DNA from: a virus
Length of the DNA: 37,690 nucleotides
Virus record (IMG/VR): IMGVR_UViG_3300024333_000012
Coordinates: 1-37,690 of that record
Strand: one strand, 5' to 3'
In this document: positions 13,754-20,320 of the stretch, piece after piece
Layout of the letters: each line of letters starts with the position of its first letter
How positions within the stretch are numbered: position 1 is the stretch's first letter
Program-made: the position numbers and the translations under genes
The notes under the pieces: model-generated
Database searches by the model: none
The model's input: the letters and a program-made list of their open reading frames with translations, nothing else
What the model was told of the DNA's origin: nothing

Positions 13754-13929
13754 AATTCTTTTCATAAAAAAGGTCTCTATAAACTTCAATGGCTGTTCTA
13801 ATCGTTTTCGATTTGTTTTCTTTCCCCTTCAACCATTTGGCTTGATCGGGCTTAAGGAAAACAACAAATCTAATCAGTTCCGTTTTGCTTTTCTTTGCCG
13901 TTTGATTTCCTTGCTGTTGATTTTTTCAT
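13752..13929 (-). pseudogene. Frameshifted ribbon-helix-helix DNA-binding protein
   Basis: From 13896 to 13752 one frame encodes TELIRFVVFLKPDQAKWLKG and SKTIRTAIEVYRDLFYEKN, a good match to the ribbon-helix-helix (CopG/Arc) pattern, but it has no start codon. The ATG at 13929 opens a neighbouring frame that ends after 19 codons. Removing one A from the run of six A just after this ATG joins the two into a 58-residue protein of normal size. So the gene is either truly broken or carries a homopolymer sequencing error. It overlaps the upstream membrane-protein gene. Confidence 0.55.
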
Positions 13930-14026
13930 TATCTTCATCAGATTTCCCCGCAACAGCATAAATGCACCAGATTCCATAAATGAGAACCAACGCAAAGATG
14001 ATAAAATAGATTAGAATCTTACCCAT
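13874..14026 (-). CDS. Small membrane protein (50 residues)
   Basis: The ATG at 14026 overlaps the upstream gene by 8 nt with GGTGGAAG as ribosome site. The product has one N-terminal membrane helix (MGKILIYFIIFALVLIYGIW) and a charged, strongly basic cytoplasmic tail ending KEIKRQRKAKRN. It is short, unrecognised, and typical of small phage membrane proteins. Confidence 0.55.
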   Translation of the reverse strand: MGKILIYFIIFALVLIYGIWCIYAVAGKSDEDNEKINSKEIKRQRKAKRN

Positions 14027-14243
14027 TCTTCCACCTCTCTTCCAGAAGATTCTTTGCGTGTTCCGCTATTTCCTGAGCTGCAAATTTCCCGTTTCCGTGC
14101 AGTTTTCCTGCCTTCTCAAGTTTCTCAAACAACTGGCACGCCCGTAAAACGGAATCATAAATCATCATTAAACAGGTGTCTTTTGAGGCTCGGTCAATCC
14201 GGTATTCCATTTTATGACCCATGCGGCGTGAATCGTTCATCAT
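14019..14243 (-). CDS. Hypothetical 74-residue helical protein
   Basis: The ATG at 14243 overlaps the upstream stop (ATGATG) and has GGGGG 6 nt before it; the longer frame to 14276 is rejected. The protein is helical (SVLRACQLFEKLEKAGKL, AAQEIAEHAKNLLEER), with no metal or membrane motif. It sits at the end of the replication block. Confidence 0.5.
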   Translation of the reverse strand: MMNDSRRMGHKMEYRIDRASKDTCLMMIYDSVLRACQLFEKLEKAGKLHGNGKFAAQEIAEHAKNLLEERWKNG

Positions 14244-14686
14244 TTCGCACCCCCCGTTGTTTGAGATATTCCCCACCGTTTATAATATTCCTGAGCTAAC
14301 TTTCCAAAACATCCTGCAATATTCGAGATGCTTTCATCAACCCCCTCAATTTTCCCGTGTTCATTGTTCGCCCTTGCAAGTAAATTCACAAAATTAATCC
14401 CGTTCTGAATTTCCTGTCTGTTTGGATGTTCATCGCCTGTCATCATCTGCCTTTTTCTGTCGGACTCTTGAGCGCACGAATGCCTGTAATATGCAGGACT
14501 TTGCAAGTGGACCCTTAAATTATCATCGTTTAATATTTCCCTGTTCACTATCGTGTCAAACGTTTCCCAGGAAAACTCTTTCAGCGCCATAAAATAAGCG
14601 TCTGCCTTCAACCTGATTTCATCCTCGTTTTTAATACATGGTGATGCAAGAATTTTAAACAGAGGATCAAATTCATCCCTTATCAT
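14240..14686 (-). CDS. Possible helicase-loader or replication accessory protein
   Basis: A 148-residue protein whose ATG overlaps the stop of the replication-protein gene (ATGA) with GGAGGC upstream. The N-terminal part (FDPLFKILASPCIK, AYFMALKEFSWETFDTIVN) has the F-x-x-L ... Y-x-x-L-x-x-F-x-W pattern of small helical helicase-loader/inhibitor proteins (lambda P or G39P style), which always follow the initiator gene. No specific residues prove this, so the call rests mostly on gene order. Confidence 0.4.
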   Translation of the reverse strand: MIRDEFDPLFKILASPCIKNEDEIRLKADAYFMALKEFSWETFDTIVNREILNDDNLRVHLQSPAYYRHSCAQESDRKRQMMTGDEHPNRQEIQNGINFVNLLARANNEHGKIEGVDESISNIAGCFGKLAQEYYKRWGISQTTGGAK

Positions 14687-15483
14687 TTTTTTGCCTCCGC
14701 GTCTCTTTTTTTCCATTCCGCTTTTAATTCATCGAGAGTTTTTTCTTGAACTTTTCCGTTTGAATATCGGCCCTCTAAAACCTTGATAATATTTGTATCG
14801 TTAGCAATAAACCAATCAAAATCCGCTCTCCACCCACGCGCATTCCCACCGCAAAGAAACGGTGTTGATTGAGCTTTTTTGACCGCATTGGTGAAATTTT
14901 CTATGAAGTTATCGGTTGAAAGTCTTATCCTGCATTTCCTTTCCCGCTCTTTTGTGAACTCTTTTACTGATGCAAGTTTTTGATTTTCCTTTTGATATAT
15001 TTCAAAAAGAATACGTGGAGCGGGCGGCCTCTGTTTTTTGTCGCCGCCCATACTCTTTTCTTCTACTTCTTCTTCTACTTCTTCTTCTACTTCTAATGGG
15101 AATTTCCGGGAATTTCTTGGAATTTCCGGGAAATGGCTCTCGGTACGTTTATTTAATCCTGATTGATGTCTTTCAAAATCAATGATCTGGATATATTTTT
15201 TCCCGTCAATCTCGTATCGCTCTGTTAGCCCCGCTTCTGAAATAGCATCAAGTAAATGGTCTACTGTATCAATGGTTAGATCAAATGCCGGGAAAATATT
15301 GTGTTTTATCCAGAATGCGCTTCCGTCCATCCTTCCAAAATCATCAGCGTGCGGATGAAGCCAGGTATACAGCAAAACACCCCATGCCGGGTTCAATGAA
15401 TGTCTCGTGAGAATTTCCGGAAGAATATGAGTCACCTTCTCGGATGTCGAAATTGATCTTGAAATAAAACGGCCTCTTGCCAT
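14683..15483 (-). CDS. Phage replication initiator, DnaD-like
   Basis: A 266-residue protein. Residues 1-110 form a winged-helix region starting MARGRFISRSISTSEK, with GRMDGSAFWIKHNIFPAF inside. Residues 131-142 are an acidic EVEE repeat made from three exact 12-bp DNA repeats. The C-terminus has FLCGGNARGWRADFDWFI and KVLEGRY, the hallmark of phage replisome-organiser C-terminal domains. Such proteins bind the origin and load the helicase. The gene itself contains iteron-like repeats (15098-15137), as lambda O does. It lies before a possible helicase loader. Confidence 0.75.
   Translation of the reverse strand: MARGRFISRSISTSEKVTHILPEILTRHSLNPAWGVLLYTWLHPHADDFGRMDGSAFWIKHNIFPAFDLTIDTVDHLLDAISEAGLTERYEIDGKKYIQIIDFERHQSGLNKRTESHFPEIPRNSRKFPLEVEEEVEEEVEEKSMGGDKKQRPPAPRILFEIYQKENQKLASVKEFTKERERKCRIRLSTDNFIENFTNAVKKAQSTPFLCGGNARGWRADFDWFIANDTNIIKVLEGRYSNGKVQEKTLDELKAEWKKRDAEAKK
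15058..15137. other. Candidate replication origin (tandem iterons inside the initiator gene)
   Basis: Four 10-bp units run back to back: GGGAATTTCC (15098), GGGAATTTCT (15108), TGGAATTTCC (15118) and a diverged GGGAAATGGC (15128). The unit contains the palindrome GGAATTTCC. A 10-bp period does not preserve the reading frame, so the repeat is under DNA-level rather than protein-level constraint. Directly beside it are three exact copies of TTCTTCTACTTC (15058-15093), a strand-asymmetric pyrimidine tract that could unwind. Placement in the middle of the initiator gene matches lambda-type origins. Confidence 0.5.
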
Positions 15484-16005
15484 TTATTTTGTCCTCATTC
15501 TTATCACTGCCTCAAGTTCCGGAAATCTATTCAAAATCAATTTTTTTATGGTCGGCTCAAAATGATCGTTGAGCTGTACCGGCTGCCCAATCTGCCATCT
15601 GTACCGCCTGAAGTTTTCCCAATAGTACCTGAAGGTTGACCGGAATCCTTTTGAAATGTCATCCTTGATCCATTCGGCAATTTTCAAAACTATATCGGAA
15701 TTATGTTCTGCAAAGTCACAGGCAGACAAAGCCCGGGCATTTTTCCGCTGCTCGGTTTTTCTGCCTTCGGCCTCGCGGTAAGCATTCGCCCGGCAGGAAT
15801 TGTCACAATATTTTTTATTTGGACGTTCGTTCTTTGGGAAGGATTTTCCGCAAAATTGACATTCAGGAGCAGGGATTTGATTGCCAAATATATCCAGTTC
15901 GCTTGCATTGCCGTTCTGAACGGTTTTTTCTTCAAGGGATATATCAGACATCGCATTTTCCGCGTTTTCGATTGTACGCGATTCTGTGACGTTTTGGAAG
16001 GTCAT
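15484..16005 (-). CDS. Zinc-finger protein of the DNA-metabolism block
   Basis: A 173-residue protein. A zinc motif CQFCGKSFPKNERPNKKYC then CRANAYR at about 49-78 resembles the KKYCDNSCR-type finger of phage and plasmid proteins. The C-terminal part (STFRYYWENFRRYRWQIGQP) is basic and aromatic, likely nucleic-acid binding. It starts at an ATG overlapping the HNH gene stop and ends directly before the initiator ATG. No exact family is known to me. Confidence 0.55.
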   Translation of the reverse strand: MTFQNVTESRTIENAENAMSDISLEEKTVQNGNASELDIFGNQIPAPECQFCGKSFPKNERPNKKYCDNSCRANAYREAEGRKTEQRKNARALSACDFAEHNSDIVLKIAEWIKDDISKGFRSTFRYYWENFRRYRWQIGQPVQLNDHFEPTIKKLILNRFPELEAVIRMRTK

Positions 16006-16442
16006 GCCTTTTCCCTGGTCTTTTTAATAAAACTGGGGTCATTCTTCTTAAAAAATTCAATGCTTCTATACATATAATTCATTTTTTCGATCTGTTCATT
16101 TAAGTATATCTTTACCAATAAAAGGTCTTTTACTTTGTTGTTTTTAAATATGGACAATCTTTCGTAAATGTCTTGACCTCTCTTTTCTTTTATCCATTCT
16201 CTATATCTTTCCTCTTGTGGACCGTGACAGCCGTAAAGATGTTCACCTGAAGTGACACAAATTCCGTTATCAAGGGAATATCTCAGATAGTTGTTTGGTT
16301 TGTGGATGATGTGATGAGCATTCAAGACATGATCCCCTCCGATCTGTTTTCCCTCTTTGCCCGACAGCTCACTTTTATATCCAGCCCGTAAGTACACGGC
16401 TTCTTTCCAGAGGCGGTCAAGTTCTTTGCGGAGAGAGTTCAT
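16002..16442 (-). CDS. HNH-type, NinG-like recombination nuclease
   Basis: A 146-residue protein containing DHVLNAHHIIHKPNNYLRY, DNGICVTSGEHLYGCHG: a His pair followed by Asn and a further His, the beta-beta-alpha-metal (HNH) core. An N-terminal helix (LRKELDRLWKEAVYLRAG) precedes it. NinG/Rap-type proteins act as phage junction-resolving or RecA-dependent nucleases, and this position beside the replication genes matches. The usual NinG zinc cysteines are missing, so it could be a plain HNH endonuclease. Confidence 0.6.
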   Translation of the reverse strand: MNSLRKELDRLWKEAVYLRAGYKSELSGKEGKQIGGDHVLNAHHIIHKPNNYLRYSLDNGICVTSGEHLYGCHGPQEERYREWIKEKRGQDIYERLSIFKNNKVKDLLLVKIYLNEQIEKMNYMYRSIEFFKKNDPSFIKKTREKA

Positions 16443-17101
16443 AAATCCAATCTCGTTTGATTGAGGACTTTTTCGATCTCCATAACTGCTATTTCACAGT
16501 ATTTTTCTTCAATCTCAATTCCAACACCTTTACGATTTAATTTAGCACAAGCCGTAAGGGTAGTACCAGAACCGAGAAAGGGGTCCAATATTATTTCTTC
16601 GAGATGAGAGTAAATTGAAATCATTTTATCCATAGTTTTTTGGTTGCGCGGAGCCGGATGGTCATTAATTCTTTGGCCACCACTAACCATTCCTATCATT
16701 TGATTATATACTTTTTTCCCAATTCCGGTCGGTGATTTAAAATCTCCAAATACATAAGCTATATCAGCTCCAATAAACTTGGAGCCTTTAAAAAATGGTG
16801 GTATTCTTTCAATCCAACAAGTATTGAAAAAAGTAAATTGTTTTGGGACAGTTGAAATTATACGCGGGTCTGAATCACATCCAAAAAATAAAATCATTTT
16901 GCGGGAAATTTCGATTTTAGATAATATTTTAAAAAAATATTCCATTAATTTATATGGTTCATTCGTATTCATTCCCGCAGTTACGTTAGGCCATGGAGGG
17001 TCTGTAAATATCAAATCAAATTTCTGTTCTAATTGTGGCATAATTTCCAAACAATCCCCATGATAAATTGTTATTCCGTCTCGCTGGTAATAGGGTTTCA
17101 T
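16439..17101 (-). CDS. Beta-class DNA methyltransferase (orphan)
   Basis: A 220-residue enzyme that transfers a methyl group from SAM to an adenine N6 or cytosine N4 in DNA. The catalytic DPPW is at 34-37, preceded by DLIFT. The target/permutation order of the beta class is clear because the SAM motif DPFLGSGTT comes late (173-181). HPAPRNQ (148-154) matches the usual HP-x-x-KP step. No restriction enzyme is nearby, so it is orphan and may protect the phage from host restriction. It overlaps both neighbours by 4 nt. Confidence 0.85.
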   Translation of the reverse strand: MKPYYQRDGITIYHGDCLEIMPQLEQKFDLIFTDPPWPNVTAGMNTNEPYKLMEYFFKILSKIEISRKMILFFGCDSDPRIISTVPKQFTFFNTCWIERIPPFFKGSKFIGADIAYVFGDFKSPTGIGKKVYNQMIGMVSGGQRINDHPAPRNQKTMDKMISIYSHLEEIILDPFLGSGTTLTACAKLNRKGVGIEIEEKYCEIAVMEIEKVLNQTRLDL

Positions 17102-17457
17102 TTCTCGCTCAAATATCTGAATATTGACTGATACCCGTTCAGTTCTGCCTCCAAGGACTGCATGGAAACAATCCCGGCCTTATACCCTGCTTCTGCCTGT
17201 TCCATCTCCAATTTCTCTTTCCAGCATATTCCCCGTGCTATCTTCTCGGTGGTAGTAGCCGGCGGCTCCTTGATATGCTGTCCGTCCAGTTCAAAAGACT
17301 GCCCATTCTGCAATTGGATAATGGTCACGGCTATTCTTCTCTCGTACTCCGCAAGGGTCTGCGCCTTTTGTTCGGCTCGCTCTTTTAAGATTTTCCGGCC
17401 CTGTTCAAGTGCCTTGATCTTCTTTTCGATTTCATTTGATATTGAGATTATTTCCAT
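17098..17457 (-). CDS. Coiled-coil phage protein
   Basis: A 119-residue protein with AAGGA upstream of its ATG. It is mostly alpha-helical coiled coil (EKKIKALEQGRKILKERAEQ; QTLAEYERRIAVTIIQLQNG), with a short middle hinge. No enzymatic motif is seen. It overlaps the methyltransferase start by 4 nt, so the two are co-translated. The role is unknown. Confidence 0.55.
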   Translation of the reverse strand: MEIISISNEIEKKIKALEQGRKILKERAEQKAQTLAEYERRIAVTIIQLQNGQSFELDGQHIKEPPATTTEKIARGICWKEKLEMEQAEAGYKAGIVSMQSLEAELNGYQSIFRYLSEK

Positions 17458-17470
17458 GTTGTCCTTTTAA

Positions 17471-17601
17471 AAAAGCCCCGCCGGTTTCTCCAAACTTGGA
17501 GCGGTTTTCCTTCCGTGCTATTCTAACCGTTTATCATTTCCCATCAAACGCCCGGTGATTAGTGTTTGATTTGTTTTGAAAGAACATGACACGGGGCTTT
17601 T
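17471..17601 (-). repeat. Element D: inverted-repeat-bounded element with a terminator-like end
   Basis: AAAAGCCCCG at 17471-17480 pairs perfectly with CGGGGCTTTT at 17592-17601 (10 bp plus one wobble). On the minus strand the right-hand arm is followed by a run of T, as in a rho-independent terminator with a long loop. Inside, ATCAAAC/GTTTGAT (17543-17549/17564-17570) and CTCCA/TGGAG form further hairpins. A 28-codon frame (17604-17518) starts just after the previous stop. A small RNA is possible. Confidence 0.4.
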
Positions 17602-17605
17602 CATT

Positions 17606-17851
17606 TTAAAGTCCGCACGTTTCCGAGATGACATCCTTAAATTCCCGATCTTCCCTCTGCCTCTTTTTGAGTTCTGCCTGTTGCCAAGAGTCCAGAAACA
17701 TTTCACTTTTTGGGGAAAACCTTTCCGGAATCATCTTTGTATTTTCGAGTTCTTTTTCCTGTTCGTCAATGATGGAGTTTTGCAAATTGACAGTTGTTTT
17801 AAGGTCTGCGATCTGTTTTTTGAGTTCGATGATTTTTCTGGTCTTTGTCAT
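17606..17851 (-). CDS. Small coiled-coil protein
   Basis: An 81-residue protein with GGGGG upstream of the ATG. Residues 1-40 are a regular coiled coil (IIELKKQIADLKTTVNLQNS) followed by a charged tail and a last Cys. It resembles DNA-binding helical adapter proteins in phages only in composition, so no function is proposed. The structured element D follows its stop. Confidence 0.5.
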   Translation of the reverse strand: MTKTRKIIELKKQIADLKTTVNLQNSIIDEQEKELENTKMIPERFSPKSEMFLDSWQQAELKKRQREDREFKDVISETCGL

Positions 17852-17853
17852 GG

Positions 17854-18048
17854 CTACCCCCTTATAATATCGCCGGTGCAGGTTTCACAATAATAATCCG
17901 ACACATAATCTTCAGAGGCACAATATTCCTCGCCGCATTGCAGACATTCCAAGCGACACTTATCGCAGACCTTCCGGCTCGGAAATTTCTTATTTGATTT
18001 TCTGCACGCCTCAGGTCTGCGGTCATGCGTAAAGGCCATCGTGATCAT
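17854..18048 (-). CDS. Small zinc-finger protein
   Basis: A 64-residue protein; the ATG at 18048 has GAGGTG 6 nt upstream (a second Met is three codons on). Cysteines fall as CDKCRLECLQCGEEYC and CETC near the end, giving two probable zinc sites. The N-terminus is basic. Function unknown, likely DNA or protein binding. Confidence 0.55.
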   Translation of the reverse strand: MITMAFTHDRRPEACRKSNKKFPSRKVCDKCRLECLQCGEEYCASEDYVSDYYCETCTGDIIRG

Positions 18049-18051
18049 GGC

Positions 18052-18813
18052 TCACCTCGTGAATGCTTTTTCAAATGCAAGGATGGCAGTTTGGTGCAAG
18101 TCAAATAATTTTTCGCCTGTGGCCTGATCCAGACCTTTCCAGGTGGTAACTTTCCCTTCCGTGAGATTGGAGAGAGCTTCAAGGGTGTCAATCGGATTCT
18201 CGTTGTTTTTGGCTTCGAGCCATGCCTTGAACCGGTTTGACTTCGTTTTTTCTTTGGGCTGTTTCGTATTTTCTGCCTTGAATTTGGGCCTGCCATCAAA
18301 GCCGCCCCTCGGAACCTCCTCTGCCGGTGTCGCTTCAAGTCCTGCCATTGTAGCCAGGAATGAAAGACCCAACCGAAAAGCCTTTGCGGTTGCCCTGGTC
18401 TGCGCCATACTCTTTATAGCGTATTCGTCACGACCCTTCCAGTTTTTTTCCTTGTCGGTGCAGATGGCCTCAGCCGCCGTGATCGCCGTTTGGTTGACTT
18501 GGTTCCTTACCTCCACCCGCGCCTCGTAAGCCACCTCGTCCGGGCGGTCCAATTTCTTGCACCAGACCAGATAAGGGAAAAGACCTTTTGACCCGCCGAC
18601 CGTTGTCCACCATTCGACTTTTGGGTATTTCTTTCCTCCGATGATAGAGATGTACTGCGGGCCTTTGCAGATTTGAGACACCGCCTTGATCATTGTACTG
18701 GCCTGTTCCAGTGCCCTGACTGGATCAGGATCGAACACGGTGACAGCCGTAACATCGTGTTCTATTTGTTCTGGAATTGCTTCCATTTCCTTTCCCTCCG
18801 CTTCATTTTCCAT
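18052..18813 (-). CDS. Putative single-strand annealing / Rad52-fold-like protein
   Basis: A 253-residue protein. The core reads SKGLFPYLVWCKKL, YEARVEVRN, EKNWKGRDEYAIKSMAQTRA, TAKAFRLGLSFLATMAGLEA, then TPAEEVP. The order of beta hairpins followed by a helix with A-x-T-x-A-x-KA-x-R-x-G is what Rad52/Erf-type annealing proteins show, and such genes usually sit among early phage recombination genes. The AQTRA...EATPAEE block is widespread in phages without an agreed name. The C-terminus (from about 190) is a charged helical tail. The fold is inferred from motifs only. Confidence 0.45.
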   Translation of the reverse strand: MENEAEGKEMEAIPEQIEHDVTAVTVFDPDPVRALEQASTMIKAVSQICKGPQYISIIGGKKYPKVEWWTTVGGSKGLFPYLVWCKKLDRPDEVAYEARVEVRNQVNQTAITAAEAICTDKEKNWKGRDEYAIKSMAQTRATAKAFRLGLSFLATMAGLEATPAEEVPRGGFDGRPKFKAENTKQPKEKTKSNRFKAWLEAKNNENPIDTLEALSNLTEGKVTTWKGLDQATGEKLFDLHQTAILAFEKAFTR

Positions 18814-18973
18814 TGATATGTCTCCTCATTTCAACCGTCTCCTCCCAGGAGGACGGCACAAATTCATCGTAAATCTGTCCGCAGACATCACAGACAAAAA
18901 TTCTCTCTTGACGGTCCCACGAATGAGGGGTATATTCACCCTCTTCCATACAATAGAGTTCAGTGCTTTCCAT
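18803..18973 (-). CDS. Small cysteine-containing protein
   Basis: A 56-residue protein; the ATG at 18973 has GAGGTG 5 nt upstream and overlaps the upstream gene by 14 nt (an ATG at 18988 is also possible). CMEEGEY, then FVCDVCGQIYDEF suggest a half zinc ribbon. It overlaps the annealing-protein start by 11 nt. Function unknown. Confidence 0.5.
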   Translation of the reverse strand: MESTELYCMEEGEYTPHSWDRQERIFVCDVCGQIYDEFVPSSWEETVEMRRHINGK

Positions 18974-19241
18974 CTGGCACCTCGACATTCATTTCATCTT
19001 CAATAAAAATTTTTTGTTTTGTGGCTATGGCTCGCTTGATAAGCTCTTCATCCGGAGGACGCGGCCAGAGTTGCAGAGACTCAGAATATCCGTAAACGTG
19101 AACCTCATTACATTCGATCGTAACAAATCCGGCAGAAATAGGATTGAACATCCTAAACATCTTGTGCGGATAACTGTCGTCAAATATGACGGCTACTTCA
19201 AGCCCTTCGATGTCGGGATTTCTGAGGATAACGTACTTCAT
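18960..19241 (-). CDS. Conserved phage protein, DUF-like beta domain
   Basis: The ATG at 19241 (MKYVILRNPDIEGLEVAVIF) overlaps the upstream stop as ATGA; the longer frame to 19289 is rejected. The 93 residues are beta-rich (FMFNPISAGFVTIECNEV-like segment, VYGYSESLQL, RPPDEELIKR) and look like a small conserved phage domain that I cannot name. No catalytic residues are obvious. Confidence 0.5.
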   Translation of the reverse strand: MKYVILRNPDIEGLEVAVIFDDSYPHKMFRMFNPISAGFVTIECNEVHVYGYSESLQLWPRPPDEELIKRAIATKQKIFIEDEMNVEVPDGKH

Positions 19242-19522
19242 TCCACTATCCTCAAAGACTGGATTCCCGTGATCGTCCGACAGACCCATTCACCCGCGTC
19301 TTTATCCAACATGGCTATGACACGGCAGAACGTCCACCTCTCTCCTATGTCAATTGGAGTTAAGCCGTTCATTCTCTTGACCAGTTGATTGTAACTCATC
19401 TGGCAGAGATCGGCGAAAGTTTCCTCTTTAGGAATCCGGCCTTTCGCAATAAGCTGTTTAATTGCTGAGTTTAAGATTTCGGCATCTCCTCTTGTCAGAT
19501 GCATTCCATTCCCGTTTTCCAT
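19238..19522 (-). CDS. Small HTH-like early protein
   Basis: A 94-residue protein from an ATG at 19522 with GGAGG 4 nt upstream (a GTG one codon earlier is possible). After a disordered start, a helical region (EILNSAIKQLIAKGRIPKEE, FADLCQMSYNQLVKRMNG) has helix-turn-helix spacing. It lies in the early lytic operon, so a regulator is plausible but unproven. Confidence 0.5.
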   Translation of the reverse strand: MENGNGMHLTRGDAEILNSAIKQLIAKGRIPKEETFADLCQMSYNQLVKRMNGLTPIDIGERWTFCRVIAMLDKDAGEWVCRTITGIQSLRIVE

Positions 19523-19548
19523 CACTCCTCCGATTCCGAATTAGAATC

Positions 19549-19950
19549 CTAATTTCCTGTTTTGCTTTGTTTCAATTTGAAATCAGCCGCTTTCCGATTT
19601 AGAAAACTGGATTCCTTGCGTTTTTCGGATAAAAAAATTAAATTACCGGCGTTCAATTCACTGTTGATTTTGTTTGCGATTTGGATTATCTTTGACTGAG
19701 GGAACCTGTGGGACGGAAAAGAAAGAATTTCAAACGAATCAAAAAAGACCTTGAGGCTTTGAGCGGGTATTCCCCTGACTCCTCCGATCTCGGCAATGGG
19801 GAAGTACTTCGAGAAAGTCCTGTAATCTCGGATTGTACCTCTGGTCAAGCGTCGGGCGATGTATCGGGGAACGATCACGGGGAAGTCGTGCGGATTCACA
19901 CCTATCGCACGGCAAGCGGTAAAAAAATTGATTTCGGTATTATGAGGCAT
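19549..19950 (-). CDS. Early lytic protein of unknown function
   Basis: The ATG at 19950 has GAGGAGG just upstream, one of the strongest ribosome sites in the window, and the frame (133 residues) overlaps the upstream gene by 11 nt in the same direction. The sequence is protein-like (FFTACRAIGVNPHDFPVIVP, DSFEILSFPSHRFPQSKIIQ, IANKINSELNAGNLIFLSEK). No family is recognised. An opposite-strand frame with a GTG start also fits here and is listed as rejected. As the second gene from the early promoter, it could be a Cro-like or antirepressor-like product, but no HTH is clear. Confidence 0.5.
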   Translation of the reverse strand: MPHNTEINFFTACRAIGVNPHDFPVIVPRYIARRLTRGTIRDYRTFSKYFPIAEIGGVRGIPAQSLKVFFDSFEILSFPSHRFPQSKIIQIANKINSELNAGNLIFLSEKRKESSFLNRKAADFKLKQSKTGN

Positions 19951-20221
19951 GATCCTCCTCTGGGGGAACTGCCTGGAAGGGCCCGCTTGCGCCGTACCCT
20001 CGCAAGGCTGCGCGAGCTGGGCCTGAGAGATATGTCCCAACCCCAGGTGATCCGGAAGGAGAGAAAACCGAAAACCTGAGGCCGCGGGCTTTACCCTTTG
20101 CGGAGGCAAAGGAAATAGATGCAGACGGGGCAACGGAGATGCAATCCTGACCAAAGGAACACAACAATGAGTTGCGCCCGTCTGCGTTTCTAATTTCTGG
20201 ATTTTGAATTGGATTATTCAT
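19940..20221 (-). CDS. First early lytic gene, unknown function
   Basis: The ATG at 20221 has AAGGAC 5-6 nt upstream and lies about 20 nt downstream of a near-consensus promoter -10, so it is the first product of the lytic operon. The 93-residue protein is unusually Ser/Ala/Gly/Pro-rich (SVAPSASISFASAKGKARGL, FSPSGSPGVGTYLSGPARAA). This composition resembles translated structured RNA as much as protein, and the DNA is far more GC-rich than the rest. An expressed leader RNA is the alternative. Confidence 0.4.
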   Translation of the reverse strand: MNNPIQNPEIRNADGRNSLLCSFGQDCISVAPSASISFASAKGKARGLRFSVFSPSGSPGVGTYLSGPARAALRGYGASGPFQAVPPEEDHAS

Positions 20222-20245
20222 TGTTTGTCCTTTTGGTCTGATGGT

Positions 20246-20274
20246 AATATATAAACAAGTTTACTTTTTGTCAA
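20246..20274 (-). promoter_or_regulatory. Early lytic promoter (sigma70-type)
   Basis: On the minus strand TTGACA (20269-20274) and TATATT (20246-20251) are separated by exactly 17 nt, a near-perfect sigma70 promoter. It directs transcription away from the repressor into the early genes. The repressor half-site TTTACTT lies within the spacer, so binding there would block RNA polymerase. Confidence 0.7.
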
Positions 20275-20279
20275 GTAAA
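20260..20279. promoter_or_regulatory. Putative repressor operator
   Basis: TTTACTT (20260-20266) and AAGTAAA (20273-20279) form an inverted repeat with a 6-nt spacer that overlaps the -35 box of the early promoter. A third copy of TTTACTT (20313-20319) covers the ribosome-binding region just before the repressor ATG, which suggests negative autoregulation. Only the sequence symmetry supports this. Confidence 0.5.
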
Positions 20280-20320
20280 AAATGAAATTTTTTTATTTTT
20301 AACATTAAAAGGTTTACTTT

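Noticed and set aside
15058-15093. CRISPR-like or mobile repeat
   Set aside because: Three exact 12-bp copies in frame with codons encode an acidic linker; no spacers or associated genes are present.
19708-20079. A 123-residue plus-strand frame from a GTG with a fair ribosome site
   Set aside because: It opposes two well-started minus-strand frames with overlapping coupling to the early operon; the minus reading continues for 160 nt beyond it with better protein-like content.
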